Shown one piece after another: positions 28,181 to 38,501 of a stretch of DNA of 64,000 bases (position 1 is its first letter; every line of letters begins with the position of its first letter). The notes under the pieces are model-generated. The model ran no database searches, was not told the origin of the DNA, and saw nothing but the letters and a program-made list of their open reading frames with translations. The DNA is taken from NCBI RefSeq assembly GCF_003696305.1, contig NZ_RFFK01000001.1:620001-684000 (forward strand), written 5' to 3'. The position numbers were made by a program, and so were the translations under genes. Source of the stretch: Pseudomonas sp. AOB-7 (GTDB lineage: Bacteria; Pseudomonadota; Gammaproteobacteria; Pseudomonadales; Pseudomonadaceae).

Positions 28181-28960
28181 TCAGGGCCGGCTGAGCGCGC
28201 CGAGCTGCGGCCGGGCAAACAGGTAGCCCTGCATGTAGCGGATGCCCAGTTCGATCAGTGCGTCGCGCTCGCCGGCGCTTTCGATGCCTTCGGCGATGAT
28301 GCGGATGCCCAGCCGCCGGGCCACCAGGACGATGCCGGCGACTATCGCCTGGCGCACCGGGTCCTGGTCGATGCCGCGGGTCAGCACCATGTCCAGCTTG
28401 AGGATATGCGGCTGGAAGGTGGCCAGCAGGTTGAGCCCGGAGTAGCCGGCGCCGAAGTCGTCGATGGCGGTGGTGAAGCCCTGCCGGCCGTACTCGGCGA
28501 AGATCCGCTTGAGGTGCTCGGCATCGTGGATCTGCTCGCCCTCGGTGACCTCGAACATCAGCCGCTCGCGGGGGAATTCGAAACGCCTGGCCGCCTCCAG
28601 CGTCGCGCGGATGCAGGTCTCGGCGCGGTACACCGCATTGGGCAGGAAGTTGATGCTGAGCAGGCAATCGGGAAGTTCGTGCAGGCCGAGACGAGCCGCC
28701 TGCTCGATGGCCTTGACCCGGCAGGCCTGGTCGAAGCGATAGCGGTTGCCATCGTTGACCCGCCCGAGAATCTCCCCCGCCGACTCGCCGTTGACGCCGC
28801 GCACCAGTGCCTCGTAGGCGAAGGGTCGCCGCTCCTCGACATCCAGAATCAGCTGAAAGGCCATGGTGAAGTCGAACCCCAGCGCCTCTGGGTTGCGGCA
28901 CTCGGCGCAGCCGAGCGGGCGAAAGGGTTGGGGGAAGAAACTCCGGCTGTCACTGTTCAT
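28181..28960 (-). CDS. EAL-domain cyclic-di-GMP phosphodiesterase
   Basis: 259 residues from ATG 28960 (AGGA upstream). After a short leader with CAEC it is a stand-alone EAL domain: YEALVRG, ELPDCLLSINFLPNAVY, MFEVTEGE, DDFGAGYSGLN with the metal-binding Asp pair, LKLD, IIAEGIES and QGYLFARP. All catalytic signature residues I can place are present, so it should hydrolyse c-di-GMP. The CxxC in the leader might bind metal or sense redox. It lies 146 bases downstream of the chemoreceptor gene on the same strand. Confidence 0.9.
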   Translation of the reverse strand: MNSDSRSFFPQPFRPLGCAECRNPEALGFDFTMAFQLILDVEERRPFAYEALVRGVNGESAGEILGRVNDGNRYRFDQACRVKAIEQAARLGLHELPDCLLSINFLPNAVYRAETCIRATLEAARRFEFPRERLMFEVTEGEQIHDAEHLKRIFAEYGRQGFTTAIDDFGAGYSGLNLLATFQPHILKLDMVLTRGIDQDPVRQAIVAGIVLVARRLGIRIIAEGIESAGERDALIELGIRYMQGYLFARPQLGALSRP

Positions 28961-29107
28961 GGGAGCATCCTGGTCAGGGGCGAAGACCACCGTTGGCGCG
29001 GGCCCGTCGCGGGAGCCCGGCACTTCGTAACTGACAAAAGCGCAACGCCTCGGCTCAGGCGGCGAACCGCCGCGGCCGACGGACGAAGGATAGCCTGCTC
29101 CGCGCCA

Positions 29108-30739
29108 TCAGAGCCGGAAGGAGGCCACCTGTTTTTCCAGGGACAGCGCCAGCTGCTGAAGGGCCTGCGCAGTACGCGAGGTGTCCGCCACCGCTTCGCT
29201 GTTCTGCTGCGACATCTGCGCGATGCGCTCGACATTGCGCGCCACGTCCTGGCTGGCCACGGTCTGTTCGCGCAGCGCCAGGGAAATCTGGTCGACCACG
29301 CCGACCACGCGCCCCGAAGCTTCGCGGATGCTGACGATGGCGTTGCCGGCCTGGCTGGCCTGCTCCACTCCGCTGCTGACCTGCTGCACGCCGACCTCCA
29401 TGTTGCCCACCGCATTGCGCGTGCCGTTCTGGATCTTCTTGATCATTTCGGCGATCTCCTGGGTGGAATTGGCCGTGCGTTGCGCCAGCAGGCGCACCTC
29501 GTCGGCCACCACGGCGAAACCGCGCCCCTGCTCGCCGGCCCGTGCCGCCTCGATGGCCGCGTTGAGCGCCAGCAGGTTGGTCTGGTCGGCGATCTCCTTG
29601 ATCACGTTGACGATGGAGGAAATCTGGTCCGAGTGCTGGCCCAGCTCGCCGATCTGCGCGGCCGCGCCCTGCACGGTGTCGGCGATGCGCTGCATGCTCG
29701 ACAGGGTGTGCTGGATCACCGTACCGCCTTCCGACGACTGCCGACCCGACTCGCTGGACAGGCTGTGGGCCTCGTTGGCGTTGTCGGCGACATGGTTGAT
29801 GCTGACGGTCAGCTCCTCCACCGTGGCGGCCATGCTGGACGCCGCGTGGGACTGCTCCTGAGTGGACACCGACAGCTGGCTGGCGGCGCTGGAGATGTTC
29901 TGTGCGGCGCCGACCAGCTGCTCGGCGCCGCTGCGGATCTGCCCGATCATCTCGCGCAGGCGCTCCTGCATGGTGGCGAAGGCGTCCAGCAGCACGCCGA
30001 TCTCGTCGCGGCCGGCGCGCTCGATGCGCGTATCGAGACGCCCCTCGGCGATGCTGCGCGCCACGTCGACGACCGGCTGCAGACGTCCGGCGATGCTGCG
30101 TGACAGGGCGAAGGCGACGCTGATGGCGAGCACCGCGGCAATCAGCCCGCCGCTCAGCAGAATTGCCAGCGACGACGACTTGGCCGCCTGCATGGCGAGG
30201 TTGCGCTGGGCGAGCAGACCGTTCTCCTCGGCCTGCAGATCGGCCAGCAGCTGGCGCATGGCGTCCATCTTGGCCTTGTCGCGCCCCGCGCTGATCTGCG
30301 CGATGACCGCCTCCATCGACTGCGCACCGGCCACCACCTGGCGGCGTAGCTCGACATTGCCGTGGATGTCCTCGCGCTCCCACTGATCGTGCAGGGCCTG
30401 CAACTGGCTCAGGCGCTGCTGCTGCTTGGGGTTGTCGGCGGTCAGACGGCGCAGTTGCGCGAGGTGTTGCTGAAAGCTGCGCTCGCCCTCGTTCAGCGGA
30501 GCGAGAAACTGCTCGCCGCCGGTGATGGCGAAACCGCGCATGCCGGTCTCGATATTGATCAGGCTGGTCAGCAGCGAGGCCGACGCGTTGAGCACATCGT
30601 AGGTGTGGATATTGCGCTTGACCGAGCTGTCGACCTCGGCGAAACCGCGCCAGGTCGACAACACCAGAATCAGGATGATCAGCAGGACGACGCCGAAACC
30701 CGCATACAGCTTCTGGGAAATGCTGAGATTGGCAAACAT
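29108..30739 (-). CDS. Methyl-accepting chemotaxis protein with CHASE3 sensor
   Basis: 543 residues from ATG 30739 (AGAGG upstream). Helix 1 at about 11-31, then a helical periplasmic CHASE3-type domain (about 35-185) with [20 protein letters not shown], helix 2 near 190-212, HAMP ([23 protein letters not shown]) and the methyl-accepting domain with the CheA/CheW hairpin [26 protein letters not shown]3 receptors in Pseudomonas often lack a known ligand. The promoter region holds a TTGTACA palindrome and a fitting -35/-10 pair, suggesting control by a MerR-type photoreceptor or MlrA-like factor. Confidence 0.93.
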   Translation of the reverse strand: MFANLSISQKLYAGFGVVLLIILILVLSTWRGFAEVDSSVKRNIHTYDVLNASASLLTSLINIETGMRGFAITGGEQFLAPLNEGERSFQQHLAQLRRLTADNPKQQQRLSQLQALHDQWEREDIHGNVELRRQVVAGAQSMEAVIAQISAGRDKAKMDAMRQLLADLQAEENGLLAQRNLAMQAAKSSSLAILLSGGLIAAVLAISVAFALSRSIAGRLQPVVDVARSIAEGRLDTRIERAGRDEIGVLLDAFATMQERLREMIGQIRSGAEQLVGAAQNISSAASQLSVSTQEQSHAASSMAATVEELTVSINHVADNANEAHSLSSESGRQSSEGGTVIQHTLSSMQRIADTVQGAAAQIGELGQHSDQISSIVNVIKEIADQTNLLALNAAIEAARAGEQGRGFAVVADEVRLLAQRTANSTQEIAEMIKKIQNGTRNAVGNMEVGVQQVSSGVEQASQAGNAIVSIREASGRVVGVVDQISLALREQTVASQDVARNVERIAQMSQQNSEAVADTSRTAQALQQLALSLEKQVASFRL

Positions 30740-30859
30740 GGAGACCTCTGAGTCGCAAGGGGCAGACAGTGCGCCGGGGCTGACGGCCCTCGGCGATGCT
30801 CGGAGCGCCGGCAGGAAAAGGCACCGGTGGCGATGGCCAGCGCAAAATGGCATAGCGCC

Positions 30860-30889
30860 ATTATGCATATCGATACAATAATTGTACAA
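30860..30889 (-). promoter_or_regulatory. Probable sigma-70 promoter of the chemoreceptor gene
   Basis: On the minus strand TTGTAC (30889-30884) and CATAAT (30865-30860) are 18 bases apart, about 120 bases upstream of the start codon. The -35 overlaps the inner arm of the TGTACA operator, so a bound protein would compete with polymerase. Confidence 0.5.
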
Positions 30890-30907
30890 GACATTATCTA
30901 TGTACAA
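30882..30907. promoter_or_regulatory. TTGTACA-N12-TGTACAA palindrome, LitR/CarH/MlrA-like operator
   Basis: Perfect 7-bp arms at 30882-30888 and 30901-30907 with a 12-base spacer. This equals the motif I recall for P. putida LitR-type photoreceptors (T[G/A]TACA-N12-TGTACA) and for E. coli MlrA. It overlaps the probable chemoreceptor promoter. Confidence 0.6.
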
Positions 30908-30995
30908 CTTAGCCCTTGCCTATCGCGCTCCCTGGCAAGTCCGCACCAAGCCTTCGCCGCCCCTGCAAAAACCGTCGGCGAAGGTGAACCCCGCC

Positions 30996-31039
30996 CAAAA
31001 CGAAAGCCCCGCCGGGCTTGTGGCCGGGCGGGGCTTTCG
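30996..31039 (-). terminator. Terminator of acs
   Basis: CGAAAGCCCCGCC (31001-31013) pairs perfectly with GGCGGGGCTTTCG (31027-31039). On the minus strand the hairpin is followed by TTTTG. It begins 16 bases after the acs stop. Confidence 0.88.
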
Positions 31040-31054
31040 GGTTGCCGTTGCCGA

Positions 31055-33016
<1,962 letters not shown>

Positions 33017-33087
33017 GGATATACCTCGATGGCGAGTTGTTTTTTTATGCTGCCTTTTGTATCCCCCGACCCTTCGTGTGGCCATTC

Positions 33088-33127
33088 GACCATGGTCTTA
33101 CCGCTCTAAGACCATGGTCTTGAGCGG
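33088..33127. promoter_or_regulatory. Twin GACCATGGTC palindromes upstream of acs
   Basis: GACCATGGTC occurs at 33088-33097 and 33110-33119, centres 22 bases apart, about two helical turns. The second is embedded in a 26-bp near-perfect palindrome (33101-33127, one extra T) with arms CCGCTC and GAGCGG. They lie 70-110 bases upstream of the acs start. Probable paired operators; a LuxR-type response regulator is a fitting but unproven binder. Confidence 0.5.
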
Positions 33128-33150
33128 CTTTCCCGGCATTCTTCGGCGAC

Positions 33151-33177
33151 AAAAAAAGGGCGACCAGAAGGTCGCCC
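33151..33177 (-). terminator. Orphan minus-strand terminator upstream of acs
   Basis: Read on the minus strand: GGGCGACC-TTCT-GGTCGCCC followed by seven T. No minus-strand protein gene ends here; the next genes are acs (starting downstream) and a divergent deaminase. It therefore ends an unannotated transcript or insulates acs. Confidence 0.85.
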
Positions 33178-33260
33178 GCCCATTCAAGACATTCCGGGAG
33201 AGGAATGTAGAAACGCTTGCACCCAAACCACGCAGGATCGGGACGGACGCAGTGTCGCCG
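33151..33260 (-). ncRNA. Candidate small RNA between acs and the deaminase gene
   Basis: The orphan terminator is preceded on the minus strand by a second hairpin, ACATTCC-N6-GGAATGT (33189-33208), whose loop on the minus strand is pyrimidine-rich. Two consecutive hairpins with a strong intrinsic terminator and no open frame suggest a short RNA. I could not find a clear promoter, so the 5' end given is a guess. Confidence 0.33.
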
Positions 33261-33355
33261 TCTTCGCCCCCAGGCGCCTATTGCACCATGGTCGTAGGGC
33301 AGCGCCGGCGGCGCGAGCGGTCATACTGTCTATCGTCCCATCCCGGAAGGCTGCG

Positions 33356-33916
33356 ATGAAGCCCGAGCACCTTGCCCTGCTGCAGCAGGCGCCAGCGGTT
33401 ACCCGTGCCGAAGATACCTGGGCCAGGCTGTGCTGCGAGCAGGCGCTGCTGGCATTGGAAGAAGGCTGTTACGCGGTCGGTGCAGTGCTGGTCGATGACG
33501 CCGGTGAACTGCTGTGCAGCGGCCGCAATCAGGTGTTCGCCGGGCATTACGCCAGCGCCGCGCATGCCGAGATGCAGGTGCTCGATCAGCTCGAAGCCGA
33601 GCACCCGCAGCTCGACCGCAGCGGCCTGACCCTCTACGTCAGCCTCGAGCCCTGCCTGATGTGCCATGGCCGCATCCTGCTGGCCGGCATCCGCCACGTG
33701 CGCTACCTGGCGCGCGACCGTGACGGCGGCTTCGCCGCCCATCCACCGCGCCTGCCGCCGGCCTGGGCCAATCTGGCCTCGCGCCTGTCGGCGGCCCAAG
33801 CCGAGGTCGATCCCTACTGGAGCGAGCTGGCCAAGCGGGCGGTCGAGCAGTTGCAGGACCGGCAGGCGTTGCGGAATCGAGTGGTCGCGGCCTGGCGCGG
33901 CGGCCAGATGGATTGA
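33356..33916 (+). CDS. Nucleoside deaminase (CMP/dCMP deaminase family)
   Basis: 186 residues from ATG 33356 with GGAAGG upstream. Zinc site of the cytidine/deoxycytidylate deaminase superfamily: HAEMQVL (His ligand and catalytic Glu) and PCLMCHGRIL (two Cys ligands). The N-terminal helix and VGAVLVDDAGELLCSGRNQ strand fit the tRNA-specific/guanine/cytosine deaminase group, but the substrate is not fixed by sequence; it is not TadA-like in length or C-terminus. The C-terminal extension of about 50 residues is helical. It diverges from acs. Confidence 0.88.
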   Translation: MKPEHLALLQQAPAVTRAEDTWARLCCEQALLALEEGCYAVGAVLVDDAGELLCSGRNQVFAGHYASAAHAEMQVLDQLEAEHPQLDRSGLTLYVSLEPCLMCHGRILLAGIRHVRYLARDRDGGFAAHPPRLPPAWANLASRLSAAQAEVDPYWSELAKRAVEQLQDRQALRNRVVAAWRGGQMD

Positions 33917-33959
33917 CGCGCCGCGCTGTCGCGACGCAGGGCGCGCGGCACCCCTACGA

Positions 33960-34397
33960 TTAACCCCGCAGACGCTTGACCAGCCGTGCCTGCAGCGCTT
34001 CCAGCTCAGCCGGATCGGCCTTGTTCGCCGCATGGATGCCCAGTTGCTCGCCGGGGAAGCGCGGGATCACGTGCATATGGATATGGAACACCGTCTGCCC
34101 GGCCGGCGCGCCGTTGAACTGCGCCACCTGCACCCCGGCCGGCTCCAGCTCCTCGACCAGGGCGCGGGTGAGCTTCTGCACCACGGCCATCACCTTGGCC
34201 AGGCTGGCCTCGTCGATCTCGAGGATATTGCGCGCGGCGGCGCGCTTGGGAATCACCAGGCTGTGGCCGTAGGACTGCGGGAACAGGTCGAGGAAGGCCA
34301 GCACCTCGTCGTCTTCGTACAGCTTGTAGCAGGGCGCTTCGCCGCGAATGATCTGGGCGAAGATGTTCTGGGGATCGTAGGTACCGTGCAGACTCAT
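33960..34397 (-). CDS. HIT family nucleotide hydrolase/transferase
   Basis: 145 residues from ATG 34397. The histidine triad HIHMHVIPR and the N-terminal FAQIIRGEAPCYKLYEDD segment, LDLFPQSYGHSLVIPKR, and FNGAPAGQTVFH mark the HinT/Fhit-like branch. It probably cleaves AMP-lysine, adenosine phosphoramidates or related nucleotides in the cytoplasm. Convergent with the deaminase gene (stop-to-stop 43 bases). Much longer in-frame extension upstream to 35444 is antisense to the GST gene and is not translated. Confidence 0.92.
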   Translation of the reverse strand: MSLHGTYDPQNIFAQIIRGEAPCYKLYEDDEVLAFLDLFPQSYGHSLVIPKRAAARNILEIDEASLAKVMAVVQKLTRALVEELEPAGVQVAQFNGAPAGQTVFHIHMHVIPRFPGEQLGIHAANKADPAELEALQARLVKRLRG

Positions 34398-34456
34398 GCC
34401 GATGGGCTCCGTGCCGGGTGGAGGAAAGCTCGCACCATACCGCCTAGCCCGCTCCC

Positions 34457-34529
34457 AGGAAACCGGCGCTTCACCGCCGTATGGCTCGCGTCCCCATGTC
34501 CCGCCTCGCCGGCGCTTAGGAAACCGGCG
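34457..34529. repeat. Short direct repeat in the HIT-GST spacer
   Basis: AGGAAACCGGCG occurs at 34457-34468 and 34518-34529 (61 bases apart), each followed by a similar TTSACCG. Otherwise the 297-base spacer holds no gene. Purpose unknown; it may be a relic of duplication or paired regulator sites. Confidence 0.4.
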
Positions 34530-34694
34530 GTTGACCGGCGCAACGCTGGCGCCCATACCCGGCCCGAGCATCGGGAACCTGCCGGCATCGCCCGGGTCGA
34601 TGGGCATTAGCAGCAGGATCGATTTCCCTCGCCCGCACCCTGCGTGTTCTGATCGCCCGCATCCCGTCGCCGTCCCATCCGCCATGGAGTTCAC

Positions 34695-35399
34695 ATGACC
34701 GACCTCGCCCAGTTCCCCATCACCCGCAAATGGCCCGCCCAGCACCCCGAGCGCCTGCAGCTCTACTCGCTGCCCACGCCCAACGGGGTCAAGGTGTCGA
34801 TCATGCTGGAGGAAACCGGCCTGGCCTATGAGCCGCATCTGGTCAGCTTCGACAGCAACGACCAGTTCAGCGAAGCGTTTCTCTCGCTCAACCCGAACAA
34901 CAAGATTCCCGCCATCCTCGACCCCGTTGGTCCGAACGGCGAGCCGCTGGCATTGTTCGAGTCCGGCGCCATCCTGCTCTACCTGGCGGAGAAGACCGGC
35001 CAGCTGCTGCCGCAGGCTGCCGGTGCGCGCTATCAGGCGATCCAGTGGCTGATGTGGCAGATGGGCGGCGTCGGCCCGATGTTCGGCCAGCTCGGCTTCT
35101 TCCACCGCTTCGCCGGCCGCGACTACGAGGACAAGCGTCCGCGCGACCGCTACGTGGCGGAGAGCAAGCGCCTGCTCGGCGTGCTCGACCAGCACCTCGA
35201 AGGCCGCGACTGGATCATGGGCAGCGAATACAGCATCGCCGATATCGCCACCTTTCCCTGGATACGCAACCTGGTGGGCTTCTACGAGGCCGGCGAGCTG
35301 GTCGAGTTCGAGCGCTTCGCCAACGTGCGCCGCGTGCTCGAGGCCTTCCTCGCCCGCCCCGCCGTACAGCGCGGCCTGAAGATCCCCGCGCGCGGCTGA
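34695..35399 (+). CDS. Glutathione S-transferase, Nu/Ure2-like class
   Basis: 234 residues. LQLYSLPTPNGVKVSIMLEE is the active-site motif of the YfcG/YghU (Nu-class) GSTs, where Thr-Pro-Asn replaces the usual Ser/Cys; NPNNKIPAILDPVGPNGEPL and LFESGAILLYLAEKTG follow, and the helical domain has WLMWQMGGVGPMFGQ. Nu-class enzymes reduce disulfides or organic peroxides using glutathione. Cytoplasmic. It lies alone, followed by a hairpin that overlaps the MFS promoter. Confidence 0.93.
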   Translation: MTDLAQFPITRKWPAQHPERLQLYSLPTPNGVKVSIMLEETGLAYEPHLVSFDSNDQFSEAFLSLNPNNKIPAILDPVGPNGEPLALFESGAILLYLAEKTGQLLPQAAGARYQAIQWLMWQMGGVGPMFGQLGFFHRFAGRDYEDKRPRDRYVAESKRLLGVLDQHLEGRDWIMGSEYSIADIATFPWIRNLVGFYEAGELVEFERFANVRRVLEAFLARPAVQRGLKIPARG

Positions 35400-35445
35400 C
35401 GCTCCCCGAGTTCGACGAAAGCGCCGATCTAGAGCCATTGCCAAT

Positions 35446-35474
35446 CCCCCGACGCGCTGTCGGGGGCCTATAAT
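35446..35474 (+). promoter_or_regulatory. Hairpin plus -10 element between GST and MFS genes
   Basis: CCCCCGAC (35446-35453), loop GCGCT, GTCGGGGG (35459-35466): a perfect 8-bp hairpin that may end GST transcription although no T-run follows. A consensus TATAAT (35469-35474) begins two bases later and sits 37 bases before the MFS start; no good -35 is present, so the promoter may need an activator binding the palindrome. Confidence 0.45.
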
Positions 35475-35510
35475 GCGCCGGCCGTTTGCCCTCCCCGCCC
35501 AAGGTTATTC

Positions 35511-36737
35511 ATGAACGACCACGCCGCCACCGCCGCGACCAACCTGTCGCCTGGCGCGATCCTTCTCATTCAACTCGCCCTGGCCCTCGGCGGCTTCGCC
35601 ATCGGCACCGGCGAATTCGCCATCATGGGCCTGATGCCCAACGTCGCCGCCGACCTGGGCATCAGCGAGCCGCAGGTCGGCCACGTGATCAGCGCCTACG
35701 CCCTCGGCGTGGTGGTCGGCGCGCCGATCCTCGCACTGCTCGGTGCGCGCCTGCCCAGGCGCATCCTGCTGTTGCTGCTGATGGGCTGCTTCGCCCTCGG
35801 CAACTTCGCCAGCGCCCTGGCCCCGGACTACCTGTCGCTGATGCTGTTCCGCTTCGTCGCCGGCCTGCCGCATGGCGCCTACTTCGGCATCGCCATGCTG
35901 GTGGCGGCGAACATGGCGCCGCCGCACAAGCGGGCCAAGGCGGTGAGCCGGGTGCTGGCCGGTCTCACCGTCGCCATCCTGATCGGCAACCCGCTGGCCA
36001 CCTGGCTCGGCCAGGGCCTGAGCTGGCGTTACGCCTTCGCCCTGGTCGGGGTGATCGCCATCACCACCATCGCCATGGTGGCGATCTTCCTGCCGACCGA
36101 TCGCAACGAGCAACGCTCCAGCCCGATCGGCGAGCTGCGTGCCTTCAACCGCGCGCCGATCTGGCTGGCCATGGCCATCGGTTCGATCGGCTTCGCCGGG
36201 ATGTTCTGCGTGTTCGCCTACATGGCGCCCACCCTGCTGCAGGTGACCGGCGTGCAACCGGGCTGGATTCCGCTGGCGATGGCGCTCTTCGGCGCCGGCT
36301 GCATCGTCGGCAACAGCGCCGGCGGCTGGCTGTTCGACCGCCTGCGCTTCAAGGCGGTGGCCTGGATCCTGCTGTGGAGCGCGCTGGTGCTGCTGTTGAT
36401 GCCGCTGGCAGCGCAATCGGTGTGGAGCGTGGCCCCGGCGATCTTCGCCCTGGGCACCATGATCGCCCTCGGCCCGGCGCTGCAGACCCACCTGATGGAC
36501 GTGGCCACCGGCGCGCAGACCCTGGCCGCGGCCTCCAACCACGCCGCCTTCAACATCGCCAACGCCCTCGGCCCCTGGCTCGGCGGCCTGGCCATCGGCG
36601 CCGGCCTGGGCTGGACGGTCACCGGCTATATCGGCGCGGCCACCGCCGTGCTCGGCCTCGGCCTGTTCGCCTGGGCCTGGCATGTGCAGCGGGCGCAGCG
36701 GGTCGCGACGGCGCCCGCCGAGCCGGCGGCGAGCTAG
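35511..36737 (+). CDS. MFS transporter of the AraJ/drug:H+ antiporter-1 type
   Basis: 408 residues, about 12 membrane helices. Motifs: GTGEFAIMGLMPNVAADLGIS in the first helix/loop (typical of the AraJ/YdhP/PbuE group), GARLPRR in loop 2-3, and GLPHGAYFGIAMLVAANM. The group exports sugars, nucleosides or drugs by proton antiport at the inner membrane. The ligand is not readable. The start has AAGG upstream, and an isolated gene promoter is likely. Confidence 0.9.
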   Translation: MNDHAATAATNLSPGAILLIQLALALGGFAIGTGEFAIMGLMPNVAADLGISEPQVGHVISAYALGVVVGAPILALLGARLPRRILLLLLMGCFALGNFASALAPDYLSLMLFRFVAGLPHGAYFGIAMLVAANMAPPHKRAKAVSRVLAGLTVAILIGNPLATWLGQGLSWRYAFALVGVIAITTIAMVAIFLPTDRNEQRSSPIGELRAFNRAPIWLAMAIGSIGFAGMFCVFAYMAPTLLQVTGVQPGWIPLAMALFGAGCIVGNSAGGWLFDRLRFKAVAWILLWSALVLLLMPLAAQSVWSVAPAIFALGTMIALGPALQTHLMDVATGAQTLAAASNHAAFNIANALGPWLGGLAIGAGLGWTVTGYIGAATAVLGLGLFAWAWHVQRAQRVATAPAEPAAS

Positions 36738-36803
36738 CACGGCGCGCCAGCGGCAGGTATCTTCTGTCGCCAACGCCAACCGCCCTTGCCCATCGAGTCG
36801 CCC

Positions 36804-37361
36804 TTGAATCCGCGCCTGCTTCGCCCCCTCCTCCTCTGCAGCCTCGCCCTCGCCGCGCTCGGCGCGCAGGCCCGGGTCGAGGTCGAGGCGCGGGACGGCC
36901 TGCTGGCGGCGAAGATTTCCGAAGAGATCGCCCCCGGCGACTACGAGAAACTGCTGCAGGGCCTGCGTGCCCATCCGGGCAGCTACAGCCGCAAGATCGT
37001 CCTGCTCGACAGCATCGGTGGCAGCGCCCCGGAGGCGATGCGCATGGGCCGCCTGCTGCGCGAGACCGGCTTCGAGGCGCTGGTGCCGTCCGATGGGGTC
37101 TGCCAGGGCAGCTGCGTCTACCTGCTGGCGGCCGGCAAGCGCAAGATCGTCAAGGGTCACGTCGCCCTGCGTCGCCCGCCCTTCGCCGCCGGCGACTCGG
37201 CCCAGGCGCAGGCCGCCCACGGCAGTCAGCCGTTCAGCCCGGCCGCTTACTTGCGCGAGATGGGTGTCGATATCGGCCTGGCCGAAGACATCTACCGCGC
37301 CGCCCCCGGCCAGTTGCGCCTGCTGAGCAGGGACGACCTGGCGCGCTACAGGTTGCACTGA
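36804..37361 (+). CDS. Conserved exported protein of ClpP-like (COG3904) type
   Basis: About 185 residues from a TTG at 36804; another TTG six codons upstream is possible and no ATG exists. A signal peptide covers the first 23 or so residues (LLLCSLALAALGAQA). The mature part has IVLLDSIGGSAPEAMRMGRLLR and SDGVCQGSCVYLLAAGKRKIV, which match a periplasmic group resembling the ClpP/crotonase fold with a paired Cys in place of an obvious serine nucleophile. Function unknown. It follows the MFS gene by 66 bases on the same strand. Confidence 0.75.
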   Translation: MNPRLLRPLLLCSLALAALGAQARVEVEARDGLLAAKISEEIAPGDYEKLLQGLRAHPGSYSRKIVLLDSIGGSAPEAMRMGRLLRETGFEALVPSDGVCQGSCVYLLAAGKRKIVKGHVALRRPPFAAGDSAQAQAAHGSQPFSPAAYLREMGVDIGLAEDIYRAAPGQLRLLSRDDLARYRLH

Positions 37362-37538
37362 GGCGCCCAAAACCACTGCCGCCCAGGCAGGGAGACCACT
37401 CGCCCCGCTCCAGCAGCGACGGGACAGGCGAGGCGCACTGCCGCATATCGCCACGCCGGGAGCAACGCGCGGACAGCGACTAGGCTGCATGACGGGCCCA
37501 TGCCCTGTCTCCGCTCCCCCTACAAGGAGGTACCCGCG

Positions 37539-38006
37539 ATGGTTTCAGCCCTGATTCAGAACGTCGCCCTCAACAACCATTCGCCGGCCGGCGGCATGCT
37601 GCCCTACCACCAGAACTGCGTGGCCATGGCCTTCTCCCGCACCCTCGGCATCGGCGTCAACGCGGCGGTCAACCTGTTCATCGCCAGGGGTTGGGTGGGC
37701 AACGCCAGCGCCCTGCAGTACGACAACGCCATCGCCACCATCGTCGCGCAGCTGCCGCTGGCCAACGTCGCTCTGGACGAGTCCTGGCTGTCGCTCAAGC
37801 CCCGCCTCAGCACGCTGGCGGATGGCCGCTACTTCGCCGTCAACTCGGGGGCCAACAACTTCGGCGGCACCGGCATCGGCCATGCCTTCGCCATCGTCAA
37901 GCACGGCAGTTGGGGCACCGCCGCCAACAACTCGGAGAAAACCGACAGCAACTACGGCAGCAACATCGCCGGCTCGAGCAAGATCAGCCTGTGGGGGCCG
38001 GCCTAG
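37539..38006 (+). CDS. Orphan protein with papain-like Cys-His arrangement
   Basis: 155 residues from ATG 37539, placed after a perfect AAGGAGG with eight-base spacing; a longer frame to 37500 is less likely. There is no signal peptide or membrane helix. Cys27 in YHQNCVAMAFSR is the only cysteine and begins a helix, as in papain-fold enzymes; His115 lies in GIGHAFAIVKHG, a strand of the kind that carries the catalytic His, and Asp136/Asn138 could be third. This order (Cys, His, Asp/Asn) fits C39/C58-like peptidases, deamidases or transglutaminases. I do not recognise a family. The gene stands alone between unrelated genes. The proposal is inference from pattern only. Confidence 0.65.
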   Translation: MVSALIQNVALNNHSPAGGMLPYHQNCVAMAFSRTLGIGVNAAVNLFIARGWVGNASALQYDNAIATIVAQLPLANVALDESWLSLKPRLSTLADGRYFAVNSGANNFGGTGIGHAFAIVKHGSWGTAANNSEKTDSNYGSNIAGSSKISLWGPA

Positions 38007-38072
38007 GCTGGCCCCGCTACGCCCAGGCCCTGCGCGCCGGGGTCATGGCTGCGACGCAGCGCAGGCAACGCA

Positions 38073-38492
38073 CTAGCGTGCTTTCTTCCTACCGGTCTTG
38101 CGCGCATGGGCGCCGGCGGCAGCAGCCTTGAGCAGGCGCTGGAAGGTCGGGCAGTCGGCGTGGCTCGGCGCCGGGCAGGCCGCGGCATGCCGCAGACCCC
38201 GGCTCATGGCGCGCAGACGCTTGATGCTGGCGTCTATCTCGTCGGCCTTGGCCAACAGCGCCTGGCGATCGATTTGCGGCTCGCCATGGCTGGTCAACAT
38301 GTTGCGGATCTCGTCCAGGCTGAACCCGGCGGACTGGCCGAGGGAGATCAGCGCCAGCTGATCCAATACCTGCGCGGCGAAACGGCGCCGCTCGCCCTGC
38401 CGGTTGAGCACCCGCAGCAAGCCCTTCTCCTCGTAGAAACGCAGCGTCGATGCTGGCAGACCGGAACGCCTGGCGACTTCGGCGATATCCAT
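38073..38492 (-). CDS. MerR-family regulator with C-terminal cysteines
   Basis: 139 residues from ATG 38492 (AGGGG upstream; GTG two codons earlier is an alternative). HTH: MDIAEVARRSGLPASTLRFY, EEKGLLRVLNRQGERRRF; then FSLDEIRNML and a dimer helix. The C-terminus has CPAPSHADCPTFQRLL, a C-x7-C pair that could bind metal or sense oxidation. It diverges from the DUF2938 gene over 82 bases holding a perfect palindrome in a 19-bp promoter spacer, the classic MerR layout. Confidence 0.92.
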   Translation of the reverse strand: MDIAEVARRSGLPASTLRFYEEKGLLRVLNRQGERRRFAAQVLDQLALISLGQSAGFSLDEIRNMLTSHGEPQIDRQALLAKADEIDASIKRLRAMSRGLRHAAACPAPSHADCPTFQRLLKAAAAGAHARKTGRKKAR

Positions 38493-38501
38493 GCACACCC
38501 C

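Noticed and set aside
25756..28218. Very long minus-strand open frame (about 820 codons)
   Set aside because: It runs antisense or out of frame across several clear genes (ubiM-like, SH3 protein, DUF4197) and is a high-GC shadow with Arg/Gly/Pro-rich random translation.
33960..35444. Long N-terminal extension of the HIT protein
   Set aside because: The extension is antisense to the GST gene; the HIT family begins at MSLHGTYDPQNIF.
35505..37490. Minus-strand open frame of about 660 codons
   Set aside because: Antisense shadow of the MFS and exported protein genes; rich in Gln, His and Glu with no domain.
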